The notes under the pieces were generated by a model. It was not told the origin of the DNA. It worked only from the letters and a program-made list of their open reading frames with translations, and did not search any database. Below, piece after piece: positions 35,287 through 43,768 of a DNA stretch of 64,000 bases. Location: the NCBI GenBank assembly GCA_046349915.1, contig JAXMBL010000005.1:682001-746000 (forward strand). Reading direction: 5' to 3'. This stretch comes from CAIXSC01 sp046349915. GTDB taxonomy: Bacteria > Planctomycetota > Planctomycetia > Pirellulales > Pirellulaceae. Made by a program: the position numbers and the translations under genes. How positions within the stretch are numbered: position 1 is the first letter of the stretch; every line of letters starts with the position of its first letter.

Positions 35287-36669
35287 ATGACTTACCAGTG
35301 TTGGGGGCGACGATTGTTGAGCGGTCTGATGGTTTTGTCGCTGGCAGGCTTCGCCACTGCGCAGGAACGAGCCACGCCTCGCGCGGCGTTTGTGGAAGAA
35401 GTACAGAACACAAACCAAGCGTTTCTTGTGCGGGTGAGCGTCGACCACGAAGACTGCGTCTACCGCGAGGGAGACACGTTGACTGCGACCGTGCGATCGA
35501 GCGCCAGTGGGTACTTGTATCTCTTCTATCGCACGGAGAGCGGCAAGGTGAGTTGCTTGTTCCCGAATAAGTACCAGGAGGACAACCGAATCCAGGCAAA
35601 CACCAATACGGTCGTTCCGCCGACCGAAGGGGCGACTTTCCGCATCCGGATCGCCGCTCCATTCGGCAAGGAAGTGCTGAAGGCGGTGGTCACTAAAGAA
35701 CGTCTGAAAGTGGACGACGACAAGCTGCGAAAAGACGCGAGCACTCCCATAGACTTCGCCACCGTGAAGGACGCGGTGGTCGAGGCGGTGGGGACGGCGC
35801 CCGCGAAGTGGGCCGAGCACTCGGTGACCTTGACCACGATCCCGAAGGACGGAACGCCCGTCGCCCCCGGCCCGCGCCGCATCGGGCTGTTCATTGGGCT
35901 CGCAAAGTACCAAGCGTCGGCGATCCGTCCGCTTCCCGCTTGTCGGCCTGACGCGGAGATGATGCTTGACACGATGAAGAAACACGGTAGCCTGGACGAA
36001 GCGTACATTCTCTTCGACGAGGAGGCGACGCTGAAGAATATCGTCGATCTCATTCGGACGAAACTCGTCGCCAATTCCAAACCAGGCGACACTGTCTTCA
36101 TCTACTGGTCGGGACATGGCGGTCGGTGCGCCGACGATAACGGCGACGAAGCCGATGGGCTCGACGAATTCCTGGTCACGTACGACACTCAGACGGATAG
36201 CGTCGAAACGTTGCGTAAAACGTCCCTGCTGGACGACAACTTCGGCCGTATCATCCAACACCTGGATGGCCGCAAGGTAGTCTTGCTGCTCGATACCTGC
36301 CATTCGGGCGGCCAGGCCACGAACGAAAAGGGACTCGTGGGGCTCGACGGCGTCAAATCGCTCGGCAATGTCGATATGCTCGACGGCGAACTCCAGCACA
36401 CCAAAGACATTGGTCAGAAGGAAACCGCTCTGCTGGTCTCGTCCCGCGCCTCGCAAATCTCGTTCGTCCGCAAGGAAGGCGATCTGTCGGTGATGACCAA
36501 GTTCCTGGTTCAGGTCATCAGTGACGCCAGCGGCCCGGTGACGTTGCCGCAGGCGGCCGCCCAACTAAAGCAGTTGGTGCCCGAGTACGTGGGCCAACGG
36601 TTCCCGGGCGCCACGCAGACGCCCGAACTGATCGACAACACCAGCCCTCCTCTGTTCTTGCGAAAGTAG
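35287..36669 (+). CDS. Exported DUF4384-caspase protein
   Basis: 460 residues from the ATG at 35287; the open frame extends upstream into the previous gene and is not used. Signal peptide residues 8-26. An N-terminal DUF4384-type domain (residues about 45-140) reads LVRVSVDHEDCVYREGDTLT and GYLYLFYRTESGKVSCLFPN. The caspase domain starts RRIGLFIGLAKYQASAI. His277 lies in FIYWSGHGGRCAD, followed by an acidic loop ADDNGDEADGLDEFLV, with Cys338 in LLLDTCHSGGQ. This is a standard bacterial metacaspase active site. It is closely similar to the partial gene at 63041, so the locus is bracketed by a related pair. Confidence 0.93.
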   Translation: MTYQCWGRRLLSGLMVLSLAGFATAQERATPRAAFVEEVQNTNQAFLVRVSVDHEDCVYREGDTLTATVRSSASGYLYLFYRTESGKVSCLFPNKYQEDNRIQANTNTVVPPTEGATFRIRIAAPFGKEVLKAVVTKERLKVDDDKLRKDASTPIDFATVKDAVVEAVGTAPAKWAEHSVTLTTIPKDGTPVAPGPRRIGLFIGLAKYQASAIRPLPACRPDAEMMLDTMKKHGSLDEAYILFDEEATLKNIVDLIRTKLVANSKPGDTVFIYWSGHGGRCADDNGDEADGLDEFLVTYDTQTDSVETLRKTSLLDDNFGRIIQHLDGRKVVLLLDTCHSGGQATNEKGLVGLDGVKSLGNVDMLDGELQHTKDIGQKETALLVSSRASQISFVRKEGDLSVMTKFLVQVISDASGPVTLPQAAAQLKQLVPEYVGQRFPGATQTPELIDNTSPPLFLRK

Positions 36670-36674
36670 TTCGT

Positions 36675-37490
36675 ATGAGCTTCAGCAAACGTGGAATGGC
36701 GCAGAGTCTGTTGGCACTCTGCGCCTTGTTGGTTGGCGCCTTCGCCAGCGGCGAAGAACGCTTCACTTCGCTCGACCACGTCCGAAAAATCGTGGACGAA
36801 AATGGCCGAGTGACCGACAAGAATATCGAAACCGTGACGGGGTGGACGGCGATTCGCGCGTTCACGTGGTCGATCGAGTTGGCAACGTCGGAGAACGATC
36901 GTTTCGCCCCCGTACCGGCAGATCGCGATTTTCGGGATGGCGAGCGGTTTCGGTTGCGTATGTCGGTCGCCTCGCCCCTGTACTGCTATGTGCTCGTTCA
37001 CAATGCCGACAATTCGTACGACGTCTTGTTGCCAGACAAGGAGAGTCGAGTGCCTCGATTGGAGGCGGGCAAAGATCAGTTGCTGCCCGAGAAGGGCGCC
37101 TTCAAGTTCACGCCGCCGGCCGGGACCGAGGAATTGTGGCTGGTCGCGTCGCCCAAGGCGCTTCCGTTCATCGCGCCGCGAGAGATCTGGGACTTCGCCA
37201 GGAAGGTGCAGGAGGGCGGAGAACTCGACAAGGAAGAACAGGCCGCGCTGGCGAATCTCAAGGCGGTGCGAGCGAAGACATTGGGTGGCGCCGCCGAGGC
37301 TACTCAGGCGATGTCGGTAAAGAAGGGGCTCGACCAGGTCATTGCCGAAATCCGCCAGGGAGTGCGTGCTCGCGGCGTCGAATTGGTTTCGACGGCGCCA
37401 CAGGCCGACGTCCAGTTGGTAGTGCACGGCGCCGCTCGCCCCGATCCCAACACCGTGATCATCGAGAAGATCGTCCTCCGCCACCGCTAA
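36675..37490 (+). CDS. Exported DUF4384-like protein
   Basis: 271 residues starting five bases after the caspase stop, so translationally linked to it. Signal peptide MSFSKRGMAQSLLALCALLV. The central DUF4384-like region shows FRDGERFRLRMSVASPLYCY, VLVHNADNSYDVLLPDKESR and GTEELWLVASPKALPF. The C-terminal part is helical, then ends in a short beta segment (ADVQLVVHGAARPDPNTVII). It shares its domain with the N-terminal half of the upstream caspase and with the transglutaminase-like protein. It may be a regulator or inhibitor that competes for the same ligand; that is inference. Confidence 0.75.
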   Translation: MSFSKRGMAQSLLALCALLVGAFASGEERFTSLDHVRKIVDENGRVTDKNIETVTGWTAIRAFTWSIELATSENDRFAPVPADRDFRDGERFRLRMSVASPLYCYVLVHNADNSYDVLLPDKESRVPRLEAGKDQLLPEKGAFKFTPPAGTEELWLVASPKALPFIAPREIWDFARKVQEGGELDKEEQAALANLKAVRAKTLGGAAEATQAMSVKKGLDQVIAEIRQGVRARGVELVSTAPQADVQLVVHGAARPDPNTVIIEKIVLRHR

Positions 37491-37513
37491 CCGCCCGGTC
37501 TCACTCAGTTGTA

Positions 37514-37534
37514 CGACGGACTTCTAGTCCGTCG
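37514..37534. repeat. Dispersed palindrome R5, third copy
   Basis: CGACGGACT-TCT-AGTCCGTCG, preceded by GTA, in the 151-base gap between the DUF4384 gene and caspase-FGE copy 3. Confidence 0.75.
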
Positions 37535-37641
37535 CTTCGGTCCGCGCCGCGCGGGCCACAAAAGGCCTCGGTGGGATACTGGCCGCGGAAGAACACGGCA
37601 GTACACGCAAACTTCGAAAAGGAATGGACGGAGGGTTCACT

Positions 37642-40083
37642 ATGGGATTCACATCGACCCTACTCAACACCTTTAGTGGAACCCTCGCGAAAGTGCCCAC
37701 GATGATGACCTCGTTATCGCACGCCGATCGTTGGATTATGCTTGCTCTTTTGTCGCTTGCGCTGCTGCTGAACAGTCAAGCAACGACATTTAGCCAAGAG
37801 ACAAAGCCTTCTTCGCCGCTACGGGATGAACCCTCGTCAGCACGTACCACCTCACGTCGCAATATCGCGTTGGATCGAGATGTATTGTTTGAGCCGATCG
37901 ACGCGGCGCCGCGTCACGGGAGCGCGGGGCTCTTCATCGGTGTGAATGACTTCCCGAAGGACACGCGACTGACGCGACTTCAGTTTGCGGTGAACGATGC
38001 GATTGAACAGGCTTACCTATTCGTGTTTGAACTGAAGCTCATCCCGGCTCAGAACTGTCTAGTACTGTTGTCGGGCGAGTCGAATTCTCCGGCGGTTCAG
38101 AAACACCTTGAACAGCTCCGCTCCGCCGGAGCCACGGTTAGTTCGGCGGAACGTGCCGAGATCCTTGTTCAACTTGAAGCAGCTCGCGGCAAGGGACAAC
38201 AAGCGACCGATCTATTGGTGTGTTCGGTAAGTTCGCATGGATTCATCGACGGTCGCATACCCTATGTCATGCCGAGCGATGGACTAAAGAATCGACTGCA
38301 ATTAACGGCTGTCTCCTTGGACACTATTGAAGGCGATCTGGAGCAGTCACGAGCCGGTCATCGACTGCTTTTTGTGGATGCTTGCCAAGAGCGGATCCCC
38401 GCTCGCACCGTGCGAAGCATGCCAGCAGTTGGCAAGGGCATGGATGCGGCGTTTCGGGAGGCGTTCGCGAAGCCTACGGGGCAGTACAAATTGGCCTCTT
38501 GCAGCCCGACGGAACAGAGTTACGAGAATCCGGGGTTGGGGAATGTGGGGCATGGGCTTTTCACGCACGCCTTGTTGGAGGCGCTGCGTGGTGGAGCGCC
38601 CTCGGACGACAAGAATCTCGTGCGATTATCAGCAGTTGAAGAGTATGTCTCGATCTATGTGACGAAGTGGGCGGCGGACGCAAATTTACCCGCACAGACC
38701 CCATTTTCGGCTGGCGCTCGCAGTTCGCGATCTTTACCACTCGCCAAGAAAGCCGACGACTTGGCGACGCTGGTGGCAAGTGTTCGTCGGCAACCGCTCA
38801 ACGGAGGCTTCACCGCCGAGCTGCGTGAGAGCCTAACAGTGACTCTGAGCCAATTGGACCTGAGCATGGAAGCCGATCGGGAGCTAGTAACGATCACTCG
38901 GAACTTCGTGAATGGCGCCTTTCCATCGAGTGCGTTCGTGCCTTACCTACGAGACGAGTTGAAACAACGTCAGCTCGGGCCGATGCCACAACTCATTCGC
39001 GCGACGTTTACCGTGCACGAGGGATCCGATGATCGCTCGCCGTTGCTGGCGAATGCGCACATCGAATTGCAGTGGCGGGCGTCGAACGATTCATCGGTCA
39101 AGTCGTTGGGATCCGCGACAACGGATCGCGACGGACGTGCTCGAATCGATCTTAGAATGAGCGACTTGCCTAAGTCTGCTGGTCGCTATGTTGCTCGAAT
39201 GTCGAAGGAATCTCGCCGCCGCGACTCGACGCTAGAGAACTTCCCCGATTCCTTCTCTTGGCGATTGTACTTGCCAATGCAAACATCAGTGGCGAAACCT
39301 GGTTCGATGGCGGAAAACAGTATCGGGATGAAGCTGGTTGATATTGCGCCTGGCGAGTTCCAAATGGGTTCGTCCGAGGATGAACTTGAGCACATGGATG
39401 ACGAACTCCCACATCGAGTGAAAATCACTCGCGGATACTACATGGGGGTGTATGAGGTGACTCAGAGTGAATACAAGCAAGTGATGGGGACGAATCCTAG
39501 CCGCTTTTGTGCCGCTGGAGATGGAAAAGTGGCAGTCATGGGGCTTGATACGAGTCGCTTCCCGGTAGAGAACCTGACTTGGGATGATGCGGTCGAGTTT
39601 TGTCGTAGACTCTCGGCACTTCCCGCCGAGCAGGCGGCGGGTCGGATCTACCGCTTACCAACCGAAGCCGAATGGGAGTATGCTTGCCGAGCGAGCACGA
39701 TTACTCCGTTCTCTTGGGGTGATTCACTGAACGGCGCCCAAGCGAATTGTGCGGGTAGTTTTCCCTATGGCACGGAATCAAAAGGACCCTCATTAGAACG
39801 GACGACTCGCGTGGGAAGTTACGGCGCGAACGCTTGGGGTTTGTTCGACATGCACGGCAACGTCAGCGAGTGGTGTTCGGACTGGTACGACAGGTACATT
39901 CCTCCCGTATCGCTGGCCGTCGACCCGACTGGCCCAGCCACGGGCTCGTTCCGATCGCTCCGAGGCGGTAGTTGGTTCGACCGCGCTGGTTCCTGCCGTT
40001 CGGCCGACCGAACTGGAAATGGCGCCATGAATCGAGGTAACTATCTTGGTTTTCGCGTGGCTTGTACGACCGTCGCGCCGTGA
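37642..40083 (+). CDS. Exported caspase-like / Ig-like / FGE-fold fusion, copy 3
   Basis: 813 residues from the ATG at 37642, with GGAGGG about six bases before it. The export segment is near residues 31-50. The caspase-like domain starts SAGLFIGVNDFPKDTR, with His199 in VSSHGFIDG and Cys248 in FVDACQERI. An additional Ig-like domain (residues about 450-550) reads IRATFTVHEGSDDRSPLLAN and DRDGRARIDLRM. The FGE-fold domain starts about residue 556 (ENSIGMKLVDIAPGEFQMGS), with RLPTEAEWEYACRAST, GLFDMHGNVSEWCSDWY and LRGGSWFDRAGSCRSADR. The C-terminal segment has the composition expected of a DGR variable region. The first FGE active-site Cys is absent and the second is kept. Confidence 0.92.
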   Translation: MGFTSTLLNTFSGTLAKVPTMMTSLSHADRWIMLALLSLALLLNSQATTFSQETKPSSPLRDEPSSARTTSRRNIALDRDVLFEPIDAAPRHGSAGLFIGVNDFPKDTRLTRLQFAVNDAIEQAYLFVFELKLIPAQNCLVLLSGESNSPAVQKHLEQLRSAGATVSSAERAEILVQLEAARGKGQQATDLLVCSVSSHGFIDGRIPYVMPSDGLKNRLQLTAVSLDTIEGDLEQSRAGHRLLFVDACQERIPARTVRSMPAVGKGMDAAFREAFAKPTGQYKLASCSPTEQSYENPGLGNVGHGLFTHALLEALRGGAPSDDKNLVRLSAVEEYVSIYVTKWAADANLPAQTPFSAGARSSRSLPLAKKADDLATLVASVRRQPLNGGFTAELRESLTVTLSQLDLSMEADRELVTITRNFVNGAFPSSAFVPYLRDELKQRQLGPMPQLIRATFTVHEGSDDRSPLLANAHIELQWRASNDSSVKSLGSATTDRDGRARIDLRMSDLPKSAGRYVARMSKESRRRDSTLENFPDSFSWRLYLPMQTSVAKPGSMAENSIGMKLVDIAPGEFQMGSSEDELEHMDDELPHRVKITRGYYMGVYEVTQSEYKQVMGTNPSRFCAAGDGKVAVMGLDTSRFPVENLTWDDAVEFCRRLSALPAEQAAGRIYRLPTEAEWEYACRASTITPFSWGDSLNGAQANCAGSFPYGTESKGPSLERTTRVGSYGANAWGLFDMHGNVSEWCSDWYDRYIPPVSLAVDPTGPATGSFRSLRGGSWFDRAGSCRSADRTGNGAMNRGNYLGFRVACTTVAP
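39949..40044 (+). other. Candidate DGR variable region of caspase-FGE copy 3
   Basis: The C-terminal lectin-fold segment reads GGSWFDRAGSCRSADRTGNG and then NRGNYLGFRV. Compared with the archetypal template-encoded pattern GGSWNNN...CRSANRN...NRNNN(L/I)GFRV, substituted positions fall where Asn codons (AAC/AAT) are expected. No near-identical paralog is in the window, so this is weaker than the 45580/56826 pair. Confidence 0.4.
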
Positions 40084-40101
40084 ATAGATCAGCCAACCCG
40101 C

Positions 40102-40299
40102 CTACTCTTCAGACGCGCGAGTCGAGACAAGGAACGTCCAGCAGACGAGACGCGTTAGTTCGCGGGCGATCACCCATGCCATGCAGATCAGAAGTAGGCA
40201 GCCTCGCCCCAGAATCACCAAGAGCCCGCCCGCGATGAACAGCACGTGCATCATCAGCGAGAGTATCGACCACAGGATTCGCAACAATCGAGCTGCCAT
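40102..40299 (-). CDS. Small hydrophobic membrane protein
   Basis: 65 residues from the ATG at 40299 (MAARLLRILWSILSLMMHVL), with AAGGA about ten bases upstream. Nearly the whole protein is hydrophobic (LMMHVLFIAGGLLVILGRGC, LLLICMAWVIARELTRLVCW), consistent with two membrane helices. No family is recognised. It lies on the opposite strand, 58 bases downstream of another small membrane protein, in a small island between two caspase-FGE genes. Confidence 0.5.
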   Translation of the reverse strand: MAARLLRILWSILSLMMHVLFIAGGLLVILGRGCLLLICMAWVIARELTRLVCWTFLVSTRASEE

Positions 40300-40357
40300 A
40301 GCCGACAATTCCTTGAAAGGGCGGACTTCGCTTAAGGTCGTCGTTCACGCCAACTCG

Positions 40358-40690
40358 TCATCGGCTTCGATGATCGCTAACCAAGCGAGGCTTAGCGTTA
40401 GCTTCGCGAGTCGTTCGGTGACTTGGCGCGAGCAACTGCTCCACCTGTTGGACCTGTTCGGCTGTCGCGCGTTCAAACCGTTCCGACTCGACTAGTTCAT
40501 GGGCCAGTTCATGCAAGCCAAGGGGTGCGGGGAGGGGTGGTTTATCGATCCGCGGCGCGTCATGGAAACGATGGGGAGCGCGAGACACCTCGTCGATGAC
40601 CCCCGCCACTCGTTGGCGCCCCCAGTTGTAGCTCGCCAGCAGAGCGACCACGAGCAAAGCGCCCGCCAAGTCTGTACCTGTGAATCTCAT
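40358..40690 (-). CDS. Small single-pass membrane protein
   Basis: 110 residues from the ATG at 40690 (MRFTGTDLAGALLVVALLAS), with GGGGAAG upstream. One N-terminal membrane segment is followed by a soluble, charged tail (IDEVSRAPHRFHDAPRIDKP, ELVESERFERATAEQVQQVE) with likely helix. The longer open frame upstream runs through repeat DNA and is not used. No family is recognised. It is probably co-transcribed with the small membrane protein at 40102. Confidence 0.55.
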   Translation of the reverse strand: MRFTGTDLAGALLVVALLASYNWGRQRVAGVIDEVSRAPHRFHDAPRIDKPPLPAPLGLHELAHELVESERFERATAEQVQQVEQLLAPSHRTTREANAKPRLVSDHRSR

Positions 40691-40845
40691 TTGCCACTCT
40701 TCCCCTATGGAACGCCGCGTTGTTTTCGGTTGCCCGACAGCTGCCTGTGCCTGGAGTTTGCGTAAGTCGGTTACGACCGGAGTTGGTCGAGAATCCCTAT
40801 CGAGCTTACTTGCCTGGAAGAGGCGTTTAGAGGCTGCGGATTGCG

Positions 40846-41089
40846 CGCTACGTAGCCCGCTCGCTTCGCGAGCGGAAATGCCGATGGCGAGATAGCGTCG
40901 CCAAACAGAGACGGCGATCGCGGGGCGACGGTTTTTGCTGCTTTTGCGGAGCAAAAGGCAACTGTCCCGCTACGTAGCCCGCTCGCTTCGCGAGCGGAAA
41001 TGCCGATGGCGAGATAGCGTCACCAAACAGAGACGACGCTCGCGGGGCAACGGTTTTTGCTGCTTTTTCGGAGCAAAAGGCAACTGTCC
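40846..41089 (+). repeat. Tandem duplication of a 122-bp composite repeat (R2 + R1)
   Basis: Two head-to-tail units, starting CGCTACGTAGCCCGCTCGC at 40846 and 40968. Each holds the R2 palindrome, then GATGGCGAGATAGCGTC(G/A)CC, then an R1 hairpin (GCTTTTGCGGAGCAAAAGGC or a close variant). The same composite occurs once at about 45358-45470. It lies just upstream of caspase-FGE copy 4 and fills most of the 493-base gap from 40691 to 41183; the rest of the gap holds no recognisable gene. Confidence 0.85.
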
Positions 41090-41183
41090 GGCTACGGCCG
41101 TGGGGCGCAAAGTTGACACGGCTCGTGTTTCGGCAGGAAGATGTTGGAGTGAAGCCGGGTTCCCAATAACAGAGGCCGAAGTG

Positions 41184-43268
41184 ATGAATCAGCGACAGGC
41201 CGAGATCTTGCGACTGTGCGTCCGCGCGGCGGGGATGCTCACGCTGTACTTGATCGGTGTCACCCTAAGTGCTCAAGAAAAACGTGAACCCATTCGACCT
41301 GCGGGGCCGCGGAACATTGTGCGCGAGGCGACCGCCGAGTCATCGCCGTCGCTGCTTGCGCCATTGTCTTCCGAAGCGGCGGAGGGCAACGGCGGGCTGT
41401 TCGTGGGCGTGAATGAGTTCTCGGCCGATCCCGATGTACCGCCTCTCCGGTTCGCGGTGAACGACGCCATCGAGCAGTGTCATTTGTTTGTGGTGGAACT
41501 AAAGCTCCTGCCCGCTCATCATTGCGTGTTGGCATTGTCGGGCGTGGCCGTAGGCGAAAAAGTACATCAACACTTGGACGATTTGAAGCAACGAGGCGTC
41601 CAGATGGTTGGAGCCGAGAAAAGTGTGCTGCTGCGATCCTTCGTGCGTGTGCGCGGATTCGTGCGGCCGATGACCGGTCTGCTGGTCGTGTCGTTCAGCT
41701 CGCATGGTTTCACGGACAAGCGAGTGGGTTATGTGATGCCGAGCGATGGGCTGCGGACGTTTCTCGAGGACACGGCGATTCGCTTAGCGTCGGTGGAAGA
41801 GCAGATGAATGCGTCGCAAGCGGGGCATCGTCTATTGCTGGTGGATGCTTGTCAGGAACGGTTATCCGTTGCCGCTCGATCCAGCACGATGACGGGCAGT
41901 CAAGCGATGACGGCGGATTTTTTGGAATTACTGAAGAAGCCGACGGGCCAGTCGAAGCTGGTGTCTTGCGATGTGGGCGAGTACAGCTATGAGCATCCGG
42001 AGTTGGGGGAAGCGGGCCATGGGGTGTTTACCCATGCGGTGCTCGAAGCACTGCGAGGCGGGGCGGCGGCCGACGGTCAAAACGTGGTGCGACTCAGTGC
42101 GGTGGCTGATTATGTGAGTCATTCCGTGGGGAAGTGGGTCGAGGAACAGAATCGGCGTCGGCGGGAAGGAGATCCGCTGAAGAAACAGTCTCCGTCGTAC
42201 CAAGGCCCCGAAGCGGCTCGCGAACTGCCTTTGGCGAAGAAGGCAGACGACTTGACGACGTTGGTGGCAAGCGTGCAAAAACACTCGCCCAGCGGTGGCT
42301 TCACTACTGACCTACGTGACAAACTCGCCGCGATACTCAGCCAGTTAGACCTCAAGAAGGAAGAAGATCGCGAGTTGGTTATGGCGACCCGTGAATTCGT
42401 GAACGGGAAGATGCGCACCACGCTATTCCTGCCTTACCTGCGCGGAGAGTTAGAGCGGCGTCAAACACCATTGATTCCCCGGCCTGGCTCGATTCTGGAA
42501 AACAGCATTGGGATGAAGCTGGCCTACATACCATCCGGCGAGTTCCAGATGGGGTTCGCGGGAGGCAACTTAGAACCGCCCGTATGGCCCCATCGTGTGC
42601 GTATTAGTAGCGATTTTTCGCTAGGAGTGCACGAAGTAACTCAAGGCGAGTACGAACGCGTGATGGGTGCTAATCCGAGTTACTTTAGTGCTACAGGCGA
42701 TGGGAAGTCGGCAGTGCACGGTCAAGACACCGCTCAATTTCCAGTTGAGAACGTGAGTTGGGAAGAGGCAAGGAGTTTCTGCCAGAAGCTGTCGGCGCTT
42801 CCCGCTGAACGGGCGGCCGGACGAACGTATCGTTTACCTACAGAGGCGGAATGGGAGTACGCATGCCGCGCGAGGTCGTCAACTCCCTACTCATCGGGAC
42901 ACTCGCTACGGGAAGCTGATGCGAACTGTATTTGCAGTATTTCATTAAATCCCTCGAAAACAAAAACGACGACTTCCCGTCGAACAACCCGCGTGGGGAG
43001 TTACCGCGCTAACTCATGGGGCCTGCACGACATGCACGGGAACGTACTAGAGTGGTGTGCCGATTGGTATGAACAAGAATACTATCGAGTATCGTCGAAG
43101 ACCGACCCAATCGGCCCGGCTGAAGGAACGACTCGAGTTTCCCGCGGCGGCAGTTGGAATGATTACTACTCTAGTAGCTATGCATCGAGCCGATTTAGCG
43201 TCGCGCCAGCAGAGCGACGCAACACGCAAGGATTTCGGGTTGTCCTGGAATCGGCGCTCGCGGATTAA
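41184..43268 (+). CDS. Exported caspase-like / FGE-fold fusion, copy 4
   Basis: 694 residues from the ATG at 41184, AGAGG upstream; the open frame before it runs through repeats and is discounted. Signal peptide near residues 13-30. The caspase-like domain starts GGLFVGVNEFSADPDVPP, with His174 in SFSSHGFTDK and Cys223 in LLVDACQERL. The spacer has EEQNRRRREGDPLKKQSPSY. The FGE-fold domain starts about residue 436 (LENSIGMKLAYIPSGEFQMG), with RLPTEAEWEYACRARS, GLHDMHGNVLEWCADWYEQE and SRGGSWNDYYSSSYASSR. It lacks both FGE active-site cysteines near RGGSW. Its caspase half is the close relative of the one in copy 7 (56784). An IS110-family element lies downstream. Confidence 0.92.
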   Translation: MNQRQAEILRLCVRAAGMLTLYLIGVTLSAQEKREPIRPAGPRNIVREATAESSPSLLAPLSSEAAEGNGGLFVGVNEFSADPDVPPLRFAVNDAIEQCHLFVVELKLLPAHHCVLALSGVAVGEKVHQHLDDLKQRGVQMVGAEKSVLLRSFVRVRGFVRPMTGLLVVSFSSHGFTDKRVGYVMPSDGLRTFLEDTAIRLASVEEQMNASQAGHRLLLVDACQERLSVAARSSTMTGSQAMTADFLELLKKPTGQSKLVSCDVGEYSYEHPELGEAGHGVFTHAVLEALRGGAAADGQNVVRLSAVADYVSHSVGKWVEEQNRRRREGDPLKKQSPSYQGPEAARELPLAKKADDLTTLVASVQKHSPSGGFTTDLRDKLAAILSQLDLKKEEDRELVMATREFVNGKMRTTLFLPYLRGELERRQTPLIPRPGSILENSIGMKLAYIPSGEFQMGFAGGNLEPPVWPHRVRISSDFSLGVHEVTQGEYERVMGANPSYFSATGDGKSAVHGQDTAQFPVENVSWEEARSFCQKLSALPAERAAGRTYRLPTEAEWEYACRARSSTPYSSGHSLREADANCICSISLNPSKTKTTTSRRTTRVGSYRANSWGLHDMHGNVLEWCADWYEQEYYRVSSKTDPIGPAEGTTRVSRGGSWNDYYSSSYASSRFSVAPAERRNTQGFRVVLESALAD

Positions 43269-43561
43269 CGAATTCACTCGACTCGCTCTTGAATTCAATG
43301 GATCACCCAAAGGACGTTCTCGTACTTGCCCTACTCATCAGACGCGCGAGAGACATCGTCGAAGTTGGTCGAGAATCGCTATGGGGCTTGCTTGGGGCGA
43401 GGGGGGGAGGGTGAGGAGAGTGGTAAAACGTTCACCACGAACACCAGTCTCGGTTACCGACATAGTCGGCATCACGCGACGGCGATCCGTGTGTTGCTCA
43501 ACGCACAGAGTTGATGCTGGCCGGTGCTCCGCTGCCAGCTTGGTCCGGCCCCTAGTATCTG

Positions 43562-43768
43562 AGTAGTTGACACGCGGAAGGTCATTCACGAACCTCTCCG
43601 CTGGACGAACATTCTTCGCTAGGTGCACTGGCGAAGAGCGACGGCTTGTAGATCGACCGCCCCTTGGCGCTAAGGCCGTGGGTGAGCTGGATCGCAAGCC
43701 GTTCATTTCAAACCCGCACCGTCGCATGAGCGGCTCCGGCCAGCTCGAATTAACTAGGATGGGATGTA
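43562..43768 (+). ncRNA. Candidate IS110 bridge RNA region
   Basis: About 207 noncoding bases directly upstream of the IS110 transposase start. They contain an eight-pair stem at 43612-43638 (TTCTTCGC paired with GCGAAGAG, an 11-base loop TAGGTGCACTG) and a second structured part around CGGCTCCGGCCAGCTCG. IS110-group elements are known to encode a structured bridge RNA in the noncoding end beside the transposase gene. The assignment rests on position and folding potential only; target and donor loops are not assigned. The 290 bases before it, from 43269, show nothing recognisable. Confidence 0.45.

Noticed and set aside
40935..41183. N-terminal extension of caspase-FGE copy 4
   Set aside because: It translates the tandem R1/R2 repeats; the ATG at 41184 has a ribosome binding site and precedes a signal peptide.
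43269..43561. Possible small genes before the IS110 element
   Set aside because: Frames are short, without ribosome binding sites or recognisable composition.
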